The notes beneath the pieces were generated by a model. It did no database searches and had not been told where the DNA came from. It saw only the letters and a program-made list of their open reading frames with translations. The translations under genes were made by a program, and so were the position numbers. This document shows positions 1-6,334 of a stretch of DNA of 6,334 nucleotides, piece by piece. Origin of the DNA: an uncultured Alphaproteobacteria bacterium (GTDB taxonomy: Bacteria; Pseudomonadota; Alphaproteobacteria; RF32; CAG-239); contig CATGXW010000049.1 of NCBI GenBank assembly GCA_949542085.1, positions 1 through 6,334 on the forward strand. The letters run 5' to 3'. Numbering within the stretch: position 1 is the stretch's first letter; the number at the start of each line of letters is the position of its first letter.

Positions 1-2241
1 AATAACACTTCCGCCACACTCGCTTTTAACCTCAAGAATAAAGTGGCAATCGATAAAGATAATGTCAAAGTTAGCGCCGGGGATAAAACTTTCGCAACTT
101 TTAGCGAAAATGAAATTAATATGACTGCTGGCGGAAACAGCAAAAATCTCAATATGAATATTAAAGATGGCAAATTGCGCATTACTTCCGACATGGGAGG
201 ATACGGAGGTGCTCCTATGTATAGCTTAGATATATACTCCCCAAATGGTGATAGTACAAACATTGATGCTTATAATGATTTGTATGTTAACGCCGGATAT
301 TGGATGCAGTTAAACGCCGAGGATTATATCCAGCTAACTTCTGAAACAAGTGAAGTTGCATTAAACGCGAAAACTGATGTTAATTTGAACGCTGAGAATA
401 ATGTTAATGTTAAAGCTCAAAACGGAGGTATCACGCTTGCCACGGCCGATCTCGCTGATGCAGATAAAGCTAAAAATGGACAAATCATTCTGAATGCCAA
501 CCAAGGTAATAATCAACTTAAGATGAATATGGATCAGGGGGAATTAACAATCACATCCAAAATTGGAAGCGAAACAAGAGATCTGAAAATTTATGCGGCC
601 ACCGGTTTTGATGACTACGGCACCACTATCGAGGCGGTACAAGACTTATATCTTAAAGGGAATGCCACTGCCAGTTTAGAAGCTTATAGTGATATTTTCA
701 TTAATACAACAAATCCAGACACCGGTCATATATATATTAACAGTGGCGGAGAAAATAATAGCAGGGTTGTGCTCGATCCTGATATGGTGACGATTGCCAG
801 CGGCAATCAAGCCATTCAAGTTAACGGAAAGAATAAGTTCGTTCGCTTTGAAGGCAAGAATGAGGCAGACACAAGACAAGCGGCCGTTGGTGTGCATGAT
901 GGTTATGCTTTTATGAAGACCGGTACTGATAACGACATTACGGGAGGTGCTTTTATCTCTTTAGCCGGCGATAAAACTAATGGTGTTGTCTATATCAGCA
1001 GTGACAATTTCGAACTTAATGATAATCATATAACTTTGGGAACAAATGCTAAAAATATTGATTCCGGTGAGGGAATAGATACGACCACGCGTAGTGAAGG
1101 CGTGTTAATCAGACGTGAAGGCATGATTTCTTTGCCAAGAGGAACAAAAATTGAAAATGACTCCTCTACCGGCAGGCAAAACACAGCTGGTTACGTCAAA
1201 GCCGACAGATTGTTAAGTAATGTTGAGTATAATTCAAATATATTAAGCTCATTTGCTGATGGTGCCGGCTACACTCGCCCCAGCAAACCCTATGATGTCT
1301 ATCAAGTTAATCCGGCTTATACTTCTGTTATGCATGATATTAAACTGGCAACTCGGGGCGGCGCTCGCTTGAGCGACATCTTGCCTGACTTCATCAACAA
1401 AGGTATTTATGTTATTGATAATACTTATAAGGAACCGAGTATGAACGAACCAAATGTTTCTGATAGAAAGAATTGGGAAACATATATAGTCACAAGTACA
1501 ACAGATATTAAATATAGAGATAGTAATGATTTTCTTGAGGATTGTAACGGAGATTATAAATGCCCCACCACTCCATGGCTGGGTTTTGTTCCGGCACCGC
1601 AATGTCCTCCAGGATATGTTAAGGTGATTGCCATCAATCCTATTCGTTGGAAAATGGCTGACGCTTACTCTATTGCAATGGAACCCCAAGGGGCTACTGG
1701 TATTTATGAGCACTTTAAGAATTATTTTATTCAGCATACAAATCCTGCAAATGCGCGATTTGAGCTGGAAAAAAGTGATGGCAGCAGCGGATCTCATACT
1801 CATGAGGTTACCCAAGGGATGCCGTTAACGTTTCAAACGAATACATGGCTCAATACCACTATCAGTGGTGTCTATAAAGACAATGTCAAGAAAACAGGAA
1901 CTTTCCTTGGTTGGCACGCGATTATGGGTTTCCTCTATCACGGTTCAGAGTATCATGATTTTCTTGCAAGTCAGGGAGCTAATCTTGATGGCAAGGTTGT
2001 TTGGAATCTGTTTCCTGTTTATAATGAAGAACTGGCGGCTGTAACCAATGTTTATTGTTATTTTGAACGACGTTCTGTAGACAGCAAGGGTGATCCAACC
2101 GAATGGGCTTGGGATACAGAAACTCATGAAGTTGATACTCTATACGATCAAATTCAACATTTTCGATCAGGATACAGTAAACCAGATGACTATAAACAAC
2201 GCCTCAATGATCCTTCTCTTGACTATGATGACCCTTGGTAA
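1..2241 (+). CDS. Large repetitive adhesin-like surface protein, 5'-truncated by the window
   Basis: The frame is open from base 1, reading NNTSATLAFNLKNK before the first possible GTG at 43. That GTG has no ribosome binding site, so the true start lies upstream. The window holds 746 codons ending in TAA. Residues about 15-350 (counted from base 1) are rich in Asn, Gly, Thr and Asp with alternating hydrophobics (for example VALNAKTDVNLNAENNVNVK), a pattern typical of beta-solenoid or fibre proteins, and include three copies of a 26-residue unit. Residues about 364-690 form a different, non-repetitive domain with Cys515, Cys521, Cys535 (in a CPPGY motif) and Cys686, a GSHTHE motif at 597-602, and many aromatics. 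The tail is acidic and ends DYDDPW. The layout of stalk plus Cys-containing tip loosely recalls PilV-type pilus-tip adhesins or phage fibres. This is inference: no signal peptide, prepilin motif or anchor can be seen because the N-terminus is missing. No function is assigned. Confidence 0.8.
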   Translation, partial: NNTSATLAFNLKNKVAIDKDNVKVSAGDKTFATFSENEINMTAGGNSKNLNMNIKDGKLRITSDMGGYGGAPMYSLDIYSPNGDSTNIDAYNDLYVNAGYWMQLNAEDYIQLTSETSEVALNAKTDVNLNAENNVNVKAQNGGITLATADLADADKAKNGQIILNANQGNNQLKMNMDQGELTITSKIGSETRDLKIYAATGFDDYGTTIEAVQDLYLKGNATASLEAYSDIFINTTNPDTGHIYINSGGENNSRVVLDPDMVTIASGNQAIQVNGKNKFVRFEGKNEADTRQAAVGVHDGYAFMKTGTDNDITGGAFISLAGDKTNGVVYISSDNFELNDNHITLGTNAKNIDSGEGIDTTTRSEGVLIRREGMISLPRGTKIENDSSTGRQNTAGYVKADRLLSNVEYNSNILSSFADGAGYTRPSKPYDVYQVNPAYTSVMHDIKLATRGGARLSDILPDFINKGIYVIDNTYKEPSMNEPNVSDRKNWETYIVTSTTDIKYRDSNDFLEDCNGDYKCPTTPWLGFVPAPQCPPGYVKVIAINPIRWKMADAYSIAMEPQGATGIYEHFKNYFIQHTNPANARFELEKSDGSSGSHTHEVTQGMPLTFQTNTWLNTTISGVYKDNVKKTGTFLGWHAIMGFLYHGSEYHDFLASQGANLDGKVVWNLFPVYNEELAAVTNVYCYFERRSVDSKGDPTEWAWDTETHEVDTLYDQIQHFRSGYSKPDDYKQRLNDPSLDYDDPW
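112..804 (+). repeat. Three diverged copies of a 26-residue unit within the stalk
   Basis: Three protein-level repeats occur at bases 112-189, 481-558 and 727-804. They read roughly [EQH]I-x-x-N-a-x-x-x-N-x-x-L-x-M-x-x-d-x-G-x-L-T-I-t-S; the first two contain NMNIKDGKLRITS and KMNMDQGELTITS. Similarity between copies 1 and 2 continues downstream to about base 336 and base 705, including the pairs SLDIYS/DLKIYA and NDLYVN/QDLYLK, so the larger duplicated block is about 63 residues with a 369-base offset. The third copy is the most diverged. The copies are too different in DNA to be recent duplications. Confidence 0.6.
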
Positions 2242-2247
2242 AACACA

Positions 2248-2274
2248 AACGCTCCTACGGGAGCGTTCTTTTTT
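2248..2274. terminator. Rho-independent terminator after the adhesin-like gene, possibly bidirectional
   Basis: AACGCTCC and GGAGCGTT form a perfect 8-bp stem around a TACG loop, followed on the plus strand by CTTTTTT. It starts 7 bases after the TAA at 2241. Read on the minus strand the same hairpin is followed by TGTGTTTT, so it could also stop transcripts coming from the convergent Sel1-repeat gene, which has no other clear terminator. Confidence 0.9.
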
Positions 2275-2361
2275 GGCTGTTATTTGCTTTTGTATGGAAA
2301 CTTTGAATAAACGATTGATGAAGCCCGCACAACAGGAAGTTTTCCCTGTGCCTCAAATGCG

Positions 2362-2389
2362 ACAATCCCCGTATTTATACGGGGATTGT
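2362..2389. repeat. Perfect 13-bp inverted repeat between convergent genes
   Basis: ACAATCCCCGTAT is followed by TT and then its exact reverse complement ATACGGGGATTGT. With a one-base bulge (G2390) the pairing extends by three more base pairs (GCG at 2359-2361 with CGC at 2391-2393). Neither strand has a T-run after the hairpin, so it is not a canonical intrinsic terminator. It lies 36 bases beyond the stop of the Sel1-repeat gene and could be a 3' mRNA-stabilising hairpin, a REP-like element or a protein-binding palindrome. The rest of 2275-2425 shows no gene. Confidence 0.75.
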
Positions 2390-2425
2390 GCGCCATAATA
2401 CTAAAAGAACTTTTGCATTAAGTAA

Positions 2426-3508
2426 TTAGCGGGCACTATCGATAAATCCGTGGACGTTGGTGCCAAACGTTTGCTGAATATAGGATGTTAATTCCGACGG
2501 TTTTTCATGAAACTTTTCCGCTTCCGTCTGAGCTTGCAACAATTCGTCTATCTTCAAACGACCTTCCAAAGCATCTCGACGCTGAGCCGCTCCAGACGCA
2601 CCACGAACAGCGGCCAGATTGAACATAATATGCGCCCAATACAAATCTTTGGTAAACTTCTCGCCTCTCTCCCAAATATCGCCCAAAGTCATCATCGCAT
2701 CAATATGACCTTGCGACACTGCCAATTTTAAATATTTGACCGCATTACCATAGTTTTGCGGCATTCCTAAACCGTTTATATACATCAAGGCCAGATAATA
2801 TTGCGCTTCAACAAATTTGGCATCAGCGGCCAAACGTATTTCCTCAGCGGCTTTACGATAATCTCGTTCCAGTAAATTGCCGCTATAACGCGCATAACCG
2901 GTCATAAAACTGGCTGTCGGATTTTTTTGCGCCGCGGCCTGTTCAAAAAGCGCCATCGCCTCCCGAGGATTGGGGACAACACCATTGCCCGTCAATTTCA
3001 TAAACCCTAAATTGACCGCAGCTTCAACATTACCCAGCTTTGCCGCTTTTTCAAACAAAACAGCCGCTTTAGCCGGATTTCTTTCTATGCCGATGCCACT
3101 GTAATACAGGCTCCCCAGATTGTTGAGACCGACATTATCATTCTGCATAGCGGCCTGCGCATAATACTCAAACGCCTTGTCATAATCGACAGACACACCC
3201 TCACCGCCGTATAAATAAAGATAGCCTAACGTCAACTGAGCATTGACATCGCCTTTTTCCGCCAGCTTTGCCGCCTGTTCCACCGGAGATAATCTTTTTT
3301 CATCCGCGACATTCAGCGCTGCCGGTTCTTTCTTTTTGCTTTTGAAGTTCAAAAAAGAGAAAATGCTGTTTTCATCATCAGAATCGTTTTTCTTTGATGT
3401 TTCCGCAGCTGAAGTTCCTTCAAACAATGAAACATAGGCTCCATCATCCGCTGCAAATGCAGGAAACGAAGCCACGCAAGCCAGACATAAGCAAAGATAT
3501 TTTCTCAT
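2426..3508 (-). CDS. Exported Sel1-repeat protein
   Basis: A 360-residue protein beginning MRKYLCLCLACVASFPAFA, a short basic N-terminus plus hydrophobic core ending in AFA-A. This is a type I signal peptide with cleavage near residue 19 or 20, so the protein is expected in the periplasm or at the envelope. A lipobox at Cys11 is unconvincing because the hydrophobic stretch before it is too short. Residues 21-75 are a charged, low-complexity linker (KKNDSDDENS, KSKKKEP). Residues about 88-304 hold six tandem 36-residue Sel1-like repeats with the family signature A-x-x-x-L-G-x-x-Y-x-x-G-x-G-x-x-x-(D/N)-x-x-K-A-x-x-x-x-x-x-A-A; copy 2 reads LGSLYYSGIGIERNPAKAAV. The fourth and sixth copies are degenerate. 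A non-repeat tail of about 55 residues follows. Sel1 repeats are alpha-solenoid protein-protein interaction scaffolds and the partner here is unknown. The gene starts 26 bp after the upstream nucleotidyltransferase-like gene on the same strand, so co-transcription is likely. The ATG at 3508 is supported by the signal peptide and an AGGGA ribosome binding site. Confidence 0.93.
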   Translation of the reverse strand: MRKYLCLCLACVASFPAFAADDGAYVSLFEGTSAAETSKKNDSDDENSIFSFLNFKSKKKEPAALNVADEKRLSPVEQAAKLAEKGDVNAQLTLGYLYLYGGEGVSVDYDKAFEYYAQAAMQNDNVGLNNLGSLYYSGIGIERNPAKAAVLFEKAAKLGNVEAAVNLGFMKLTGNGVVPNPREAMALFEQAAAQKNPTASFMTGYARYSGNLLERDYRKAAEEIRLAADAKFVEAQYYLALMYINGLGMPQNYGNAVKYLKLAVSQGHIDAMMTLGDIWERGEKFTKDLYWAHIMFNLAAVRGASGAAQRRDALEGRLKIDELLQAQTEAEKFHEKPSELTSYIQQTFGTNVHGFIDSAR

Positions 3509-3514
3509 CTATTT

Positions 3515-3519
3515 TCCCT
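3515..3519 (-). promoter_or_regulatory. Ribosome binding site of the Sel1-repeat gene
   Basis: AGGGA on the minus strand lies 6 bases before the ATG at 3508, inside the 26-bp gap to the upstream gene. It fixes the start in front of the signal peptide and shows the second gene can initiate translation independently. Confidence 0.75.
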
Positions 3520-3534
3520 GAGAAGTCGTTGTCA

Positions 3535-5175
3535 TTATCTTGATGATACTCGTCGAGGGTTAACTTTTGCTTTATTTTTTCTAATTTTTAGGGGTTTGAG
3601 TTCCATTTTTTCCTTGTCAAATGAAATCAAGCGCTCACATTCTTCATCAGAACGCGCCTCAAATATCAGGTCGTTTTGCAACAACTCGGTTCTTTTATGC
3701 TCGTCAACCTGCCCCAGATAACGCCCTTTGATGTATTTTTCATAGCGCCCTATTGTCTGACGAATGTGCGGAGGACAATCCCTGAACAATTTTTGCAGAT
3801 ACGGCGAATTGTCATAGATGGCAAAAATCGATTTCATCTCAGCGGAAACGGTTTCATCTTCGTGATTATTTCGCCATGTGACATACTGCCGCTTGATAGA
3901 CATCGGCACATCGAAAACCGGCATTTCTTCCATATAGGCCTGTTTGGGACGCGCCAGAAAATTGTTGTCGATAATTTCCAAGGCATCAACATCCAACCCT
4001 TCATTATTCAGGCGCCGACGTCCCATAATGCGGTTTTGCTCTTCAACACGATAAACCTTATCAAAAACTTCGTTTTGATTGTGCTTTTCAATTCCCATAC
4101 GATAAACAGCCTTAATGCTGTATTCCAAACGGTGAATGTCCATTTGCATTTTAAGACGTTTTTTCTTATCTCGTTCACTTTTAATCAGACGCTTTAAATC
4201 TCGCAATTTTTCATAAAGAGGGTGCGTCAATTTATCAACTTCATCCAAAGCGGTAATTTTAAGTTGCACCTCCACTTTGACGCCGCTGGGCAATTCCAGA
4301 TAAAACACATAATTGCGGAAATTGTTTTCGGTAAAACTATTGGCATTCCGCACATCGTTTTGACAAAACTTGTCCTTTGTTTTGTTCTTATCAATAGACA
4401 CGTCCGGAGACTGCATAAAATAATCAGCCCACATGCGAATATTTTGCAAACGCTTAACACTAATGGAACAACGGGCGATGTCACTAAGAGCTTCTCCCGG
4501 ACGGCGCAAACGACAAACCGTTTCGATGAATTGCGGCGTATCACCATATCTTTTGCGCGCATCAGCAACTTTTTTACGATAATCGCTGTAATATTTTTCA
4601 TACTTCTGAAGAGAACGACCGATACTTTTCAACCCCGGCATGGTTAAATATACCGGGTTAAGGGTTTCCGGCATATCACCAAAGTCTCGCTGTCTGGGTT
4701 TCTTGGCTTTGACCGCCTGTTCGTATTCAATACGGTCAACATATTCCAAAATCGTACAGTTATTAGGGGTAATCTGCCCCAAATGAGCGTCGTCCACAAT
4801 GACTCGGCCACTGGACGGTTCAATAATTTTGATGCTTTTTTGAATACCTAATAAATCAGTGATAGAAAAAAACACATCTCGATAAGTCGCCATACCATCG
4901 TTCAAATAAAAACGCAGGTTTTCGGCATATTCATGATCAATTTTTCCGGCAGCCACCAAGTCATCAGTCAACTCTTCCAACCTGTATTCTTCGCCGGTTT
5001 GCTCGTTCAAAGCCGCCTGAGCAATCATTTCCAGACAAACACGGTCTTTTTCACGCTGTTCCTGATTGATTTCATCACGTGTTTTGGTGCTGTAGTCCCT
5101 TTCTTTCAGAGGAAAAGAAACGCTTATATCAAATTGATCGGCCAATTGAGCTTCGGTGTTTTCAGTTTTAGGCAT
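3535..5175 (-). CDS. Protein with a divergent RelA/SpoT-like nucleotidyltransferase domain
   Basis: A 546-residue, charged, soluble protein with no signal peptide or membrane segment. Residues about 180-330 resemble the RelA/SpoT (alarmone synthetase) fold. A basic helix KSIGRSLQKYEKYY (183-196) is followed by LRRPGEALSDIARCSISV (223-240), where Asp232 matches the metal-binding Asp of the D-[IL]-x-R-x-x-I strand. Then come FRNYVFYLEL (286-295) and VKVEVQLKI (299-307), where Glu302 matches the second catalytic acid in the E-[VI]-Q motif, and THPLYEKLRDL (317-327), like the H-x-x-Y-E-x-x-R helix of small RelA/SpoT-like proteins. The family transfers pyrophosphate from ATP to GTP/GDP or, in some toxin members, to tRNA; the substrate here cannot be told. 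The usual Gly-Tyr before the core strand is replaced by Asn-Phe. Residues 1-170 and 370-546 match nothing I recognise; residues 318-352 are a highly charged helix and the tail is basic. No HD hydrolase, TGS or ACT domain is seen. ATG 5175 follows a good promoter but has only a weak ribosome binding site. Likely first gene of an operon with the Sel1-repeat gene. Confidence 0.7.
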   Translation of the reverse strand: MPKTENTEAQLADQFDISVSFPLKERDYSTKTRDEINQEQREKDRVCLEMIAQAALNEQTGEEYRLEELTDDLVAAGKIDHEYAENLRFYLNDGMATYRDVFFSITDLLGIQKSIKIIEPSSGRVIVDDAHLGQITPNNCTILEYVDRIEYEQAVKAKKPRQRDFGDMPETLNPVYLTMPGLKSIGRSLQKYEKYYSDYRKKVADARKRYGDTPQFIETVCRLRRPGEALSDIARCSISVKRLQNIRMWADYFMQSPDVSIDKNKTKDKFCQNDVRNANSFTENNFRNYVFYLELPSGVKVEVQLKITALDEVDKLTHPLYEKLRDLKRLIKSERDKKKRLKMQMDIHRLEYSIKAVYRMGIEKHNQNEVFDKVYRVEEQNRIMGRRRLNNEGLDVDALEIIDNNFLARPKQAYMEEMPVFDVPMSIKRQYVTWRNNHEDETVSAEMKSIFAIYDNSPYLQKLFRDCPPHIRQTIGRYEKYIKGRYLGQVDEHKRTELLQNDLIFEARSDEECERLISFDKEKMELKPLKIRKNKAKVNPRRVSSR

Positions 5176-5212
5176 TGCAAATTCTACATCCGTTTATTAA
5201 GACATTTCTTTG

Positions 5213-5241
5213 AATATATCGTATTTCAGGTTAAGTTTCAA
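5213..5241 (-). promoter_or_regulatory. Sigma-70-type promoter of the nucleotidyltransferase-Sel1 operon
   Basis: On the minus strand TTGAAA (5236-5241) is separated by exactly 17 bases from TATATT (5213-5218). Each hexamer matches the TTGACA/TATAAT consensus at five of six positions. Transcription would start near 5206, giving a leader of about 30 bases before the ATG at 5175. The spot is the only sizeable non-coding gap upstream of the operon. Confidence 0.7.
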
Positions 5242-5254
5242 CCCAAAAATGTGA

Positions 5255-5626
5255 CAAAAAATATTCTATCGAACATTTTGTCCTCCCAATACTGTCGGCA
5301 AAGGCGTTCATCATCCGATTGCCGGTTTAACTTGTTATGAAGAATGTGTCTGTGATACATCTTACTACAAATATTCGGCTTCTAACTGTACTTCACCCAA
5401 GGTGCTATCCGGTGAGAGTTGTTCCGATTTGACGAAAGACGACACAGAACAAGCATCATCTGAAAAATATTACAATGATGCTCTTGTCCGAGTGATTACA
5501 ATTTATCCACTTGTCCGACCAATGCAACTTGCGATCAGTGTGATAATAAGTATAAACAGGCCGGCTGTAAGGATGGATATATCCCCATCATATTATAAAA
5601 AAGAACTTGTTAAAGAATGTCCGTAA
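5255..5626 (+). pseudogene. Decayed 3' remnant of a Cys-rich repeat protein, two frameshifts
   Basis: The frame at 5255 is open to the TAA at 5624-5626 but has no usable start before a GTG at 5402 and no ribosome binding site. It begins with Cys-rich coding-like sequence: FCPPNTVGKG, then GLTCYEECVCDTSYYKYSAS, then SPKVLSGESC. Near 5477-5479 the Cys-rich pattern jumps to the -1 frame (CSCPSDYNLSTCPTNATC, then DQCDNKYKQAGCKDGYIP), where it runs to a stop at 5596. At the CCCC run 5583-5586 the first frame can resume as SYYKKELVKECP before its stop. Joined this way, about 117 codons carry 13 cysteines. The -1 frame is closed by TGA at 5476-5478, so the shift is a lesion, not a choice of frame. 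The spaced C-x-C-P-x-x-Y and C-x-x-C pattern resembles the Cys-rich repeat proteins I associate with host-associated alphaproteobacteria; function unknown. The missing 5' end abuts the promoter of the divergent operon, suggesting a deletion or rearrangement joint near 5250-5280. Assembly error could explain the indels but not the missing start. Confidence 0.65.
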
Positions 5627-5630
5627 TAAC

Positions 5631-5664
5631 AAAAAAGCCGCAGAAATAATCCGCGGCTTTTTTT
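5631..5664. terminator. Bidirectional Rho-independent terminator between the Cys-rich remnant and pgk
   Basis: AAAAAAGCCGC (5631-5641) and GCGGCTTTTTT (5654-5664 within the T-run) are reverse complements. On the minus strand the stem extends to GCCGCGGA/TCTGCGGC (one G-U pair) with a TTATT loop, followed by TTTTTT. It lies 14 bases after the pgk stop at 5679 and 4 bases after the stop of the remnant at 5626, and has a T-run on both strands, so it can end both convergent transcripts. Confidence 0.92.
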
Positions 5665-5678
5665 ATTGCGAATGAAAA

Positions 5679-6334
5679 CTATTTTTTCAAAACAACAACA
5701 CCCGGCAGTTCTTTTCCTTCCATCCATTCAAGGAAAGCGCCGCCCGCTGTTGAAATGTAAGAAAACTTGCTTTCCACACCGGCATTGGCCAAAGCCGAAA
5801 CTGTATCACCACCGCCGGCAACAGAAACCAATTTGCCAGCTTGTGTCAACTCAGCGGCTTTAGCGGCAACTTCATTGGTGGCATTGTCAAACGGCTTCAA
5901 TTCAAACACACCGAGAGGACCATTCCAAACCAATGTCTTGCATTCTGCCAATTTGGCATTGATTGCGGCAATTGTTTTGGCTCCGACATCCATCAAAATC
6001 CAACCCTCAGCCGGAATATCAGACAACTCAACAGTTTTGTGTTCGGCATCGGCCTTGAATTCTTTGGAAACAACAACATCCAACGGCAAAATGATTTCAC
6101 AATTGTTGGCCTTGGCTGTTGCCATAATTTCTTTGGCAGTGTCCAACATATCCATCTGAACCAAAGAATTAGCCTCATTAACCGTATCAATACCGCTGGC
6201 CTTCATAAAGGTATGAGCCATACCGCCTGAGATAACCAATTTGTCAACTTTCTTAACCAAGTTGTTCAACAAATCCAACTTTGTGGAAACCTTTGAACCG
6301 CCGACAACCGCCATCAACGGACGTTCCGGATTGT
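5679..6334 (-). CDS. pgk: Phosphoglycerate kinase, C-terminal part (5' end beyond the window)
   Basis: The 217 complete codons in the window form the nucleotide-binding C-terminal half of phosphoglycerate kinase, which transfers the phosphate of 1,3-bisphosphoglycerate to ADP in glycolysis (cytoplasm). The full enzyme is usually about 390-400 residues. Counting from the window edge, it opens with [18 protein letters not shown], the conserved GG-x-K-V-S nucleotide-site strand. It continues with SGGMAHTF (about 35-42), LPLDVVV (82-88), [11 protein letters not shown] (134-144), the phosphate-binding GGGDT (173-177) and the C-terminal [13 protein letters not shown] (194-206) before ELPGVVVL, ending KK and TAG. 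The [10 protein letters not shown] variant is typical of alphaproteobacteria. The TTG at 6317 is an internal Leu codon, not a start, because NPERP precedes it in frame. All expected motifs are intact, so the gene appears functional. It ends at the shared terminator; its promoter and any upstream partner are outside the window. Confidence 0.97.
   Translation of the reverse strand, partial: NPERPLMAVVGGSKVSTKLDLLNNLVKKVDKLVISGGMAHTFMKASGIDTVNEANSLVQMDMLDTAKEIMATAKANNCEIILPLDVVVSKEFKADAEHKTVELSDIPAEGWILMDVGAKTIAAINAKLAECKTLVWNGPLGVFELKPFDNATNEVAAKAAELTQAGKLVSVAGGGDTVSALANAGVESKFSYISTAGGAFLEWMEGKELPGVVVLKK

Noticed and set aside
43..45. GTG at 43 as the start of the first gene
   Set aside because: The frame is open to base 1 with compositionally similar residues before it, there is no Shine-Dalgarno sequence, and the protein has no N-terminal export signal at this point.
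1249..1815. 188-codon open frame antisense to the adhesin-like gene
   Set aside because: It lies wholly inside a well-supported gene, its product is a low-quality mix of Ile, Ser and Cys without a recognisable domain, and no ribosome binding site is seen.
2332..2351. Weak imperfect hairpin around ACAGGAA / TTCCCTGT
   Set aside because: It needs bulges and has no T-run, so it is not distinguishable from chance next to the much stronger palindrome at 2362-2389.
3676..4647. Plus-strand open frames opposite the nucleotidyltransferase-like gene (3676-4197 and 4222-4647)
   Set aside because: Both are antisense shadows rich in Phe, Ile, Asn and His, lacking domains and start signals, while the minus-strand gene has coherent motifs and a promoter.
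5461..5482. Programmed -1 frameshift joining the two halves of the Cys-rich frame
   Set aside because: No X-XXY-YYZ slippery heptamer is placed correctly, a TGA at 5476-5478 closes the -1 frame just before the switch, and a second shift is needed downstream; a decayed gene is simpler.
5767..6230. Overlapping plus-strand open frames opposite pgk
   Set aside because: The minus strand encodes unmistakable phosphoglycerate kinase motifs throughout this interval.
6315..6317. TTG at 6317 as the start of pgk
   Set aside because: The conserved NPERP residues precede it in frame and it lies in the middle of the phosphoglycerate kinase fold; the gene simply runs off the window.

Overview
The window fits a chromosomal stretch from an Alphaproteobacterium of moderate to low GC. 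The best taxonomic clue is the phosphoglycerate kinase fragment, whose C-terminal '[15 protein letters not shown]' type ending is the alphaproteobacterial form. Cys-rich 'CPS..Y' remnants and large repetitive surface-type proteins are, from memory, common in uncultured host-associated (gut) alphaproteobacteria. That finer placement is inference.

Layout, left to right. (1) Bases 1-2241, plus strand: the 3' part of a large repetitive protein whose frame is already open at base 1. Its N-terminal half is Asn/Gly/Thr-rich with beta-solenoid-like repeats. Its C-terminal half is a non-repetitive, Cys-containing domain that loosely resembles pilus-tip (PilV-like) or phage-fibre-like adhesins. It ends in a strong hairpin terminator. 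(2) Bases 2275-2425: a short non-coding gap between convergent genes holding a perfect 13-bp inverted repeat. (3) Bases 2426-5175, minus strand: a probable two-gene operon. The first gene encodes a 546-residue cytoplasmic protein with a divergent RelA/SpoT-like nucleotidyltransferase core. The second, 26 bp downstream, encodes a secreted Sel1-repeat protein. A good sigma-70-type promoter (TTGAAA-N17-TATATT) lies just upstream. (4) Bases 5255-5626, plus strand: a decayed 3' remnant of a Cys-rich repeat protein, lacking a start and carrying two frameshifts that offset each other. (5) Bases 5631-5664: a bidirectional terminator shared by this remnant and the convergent pgk gene. (6) Bases 5679-6334, minus strand: the C-terminal part of phosphoglycerate kinase, cut by the window end.

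No tRNA, rRNA, CRISPR array, insertion sequence or transposase was found. pgk is ordinary glycolytic housekeeping. The least ordinary items are the solenoid/adhesin-like protein, the divergent RelA/SpoT-like gene paired with an exported Sel1 protein, and the frameshifted Cys-rich remnant. I see no clear evidence of a wholly new multi-gene system; the nucleotidyltransferase-Sel1 pair is the best candidate for a closer look.
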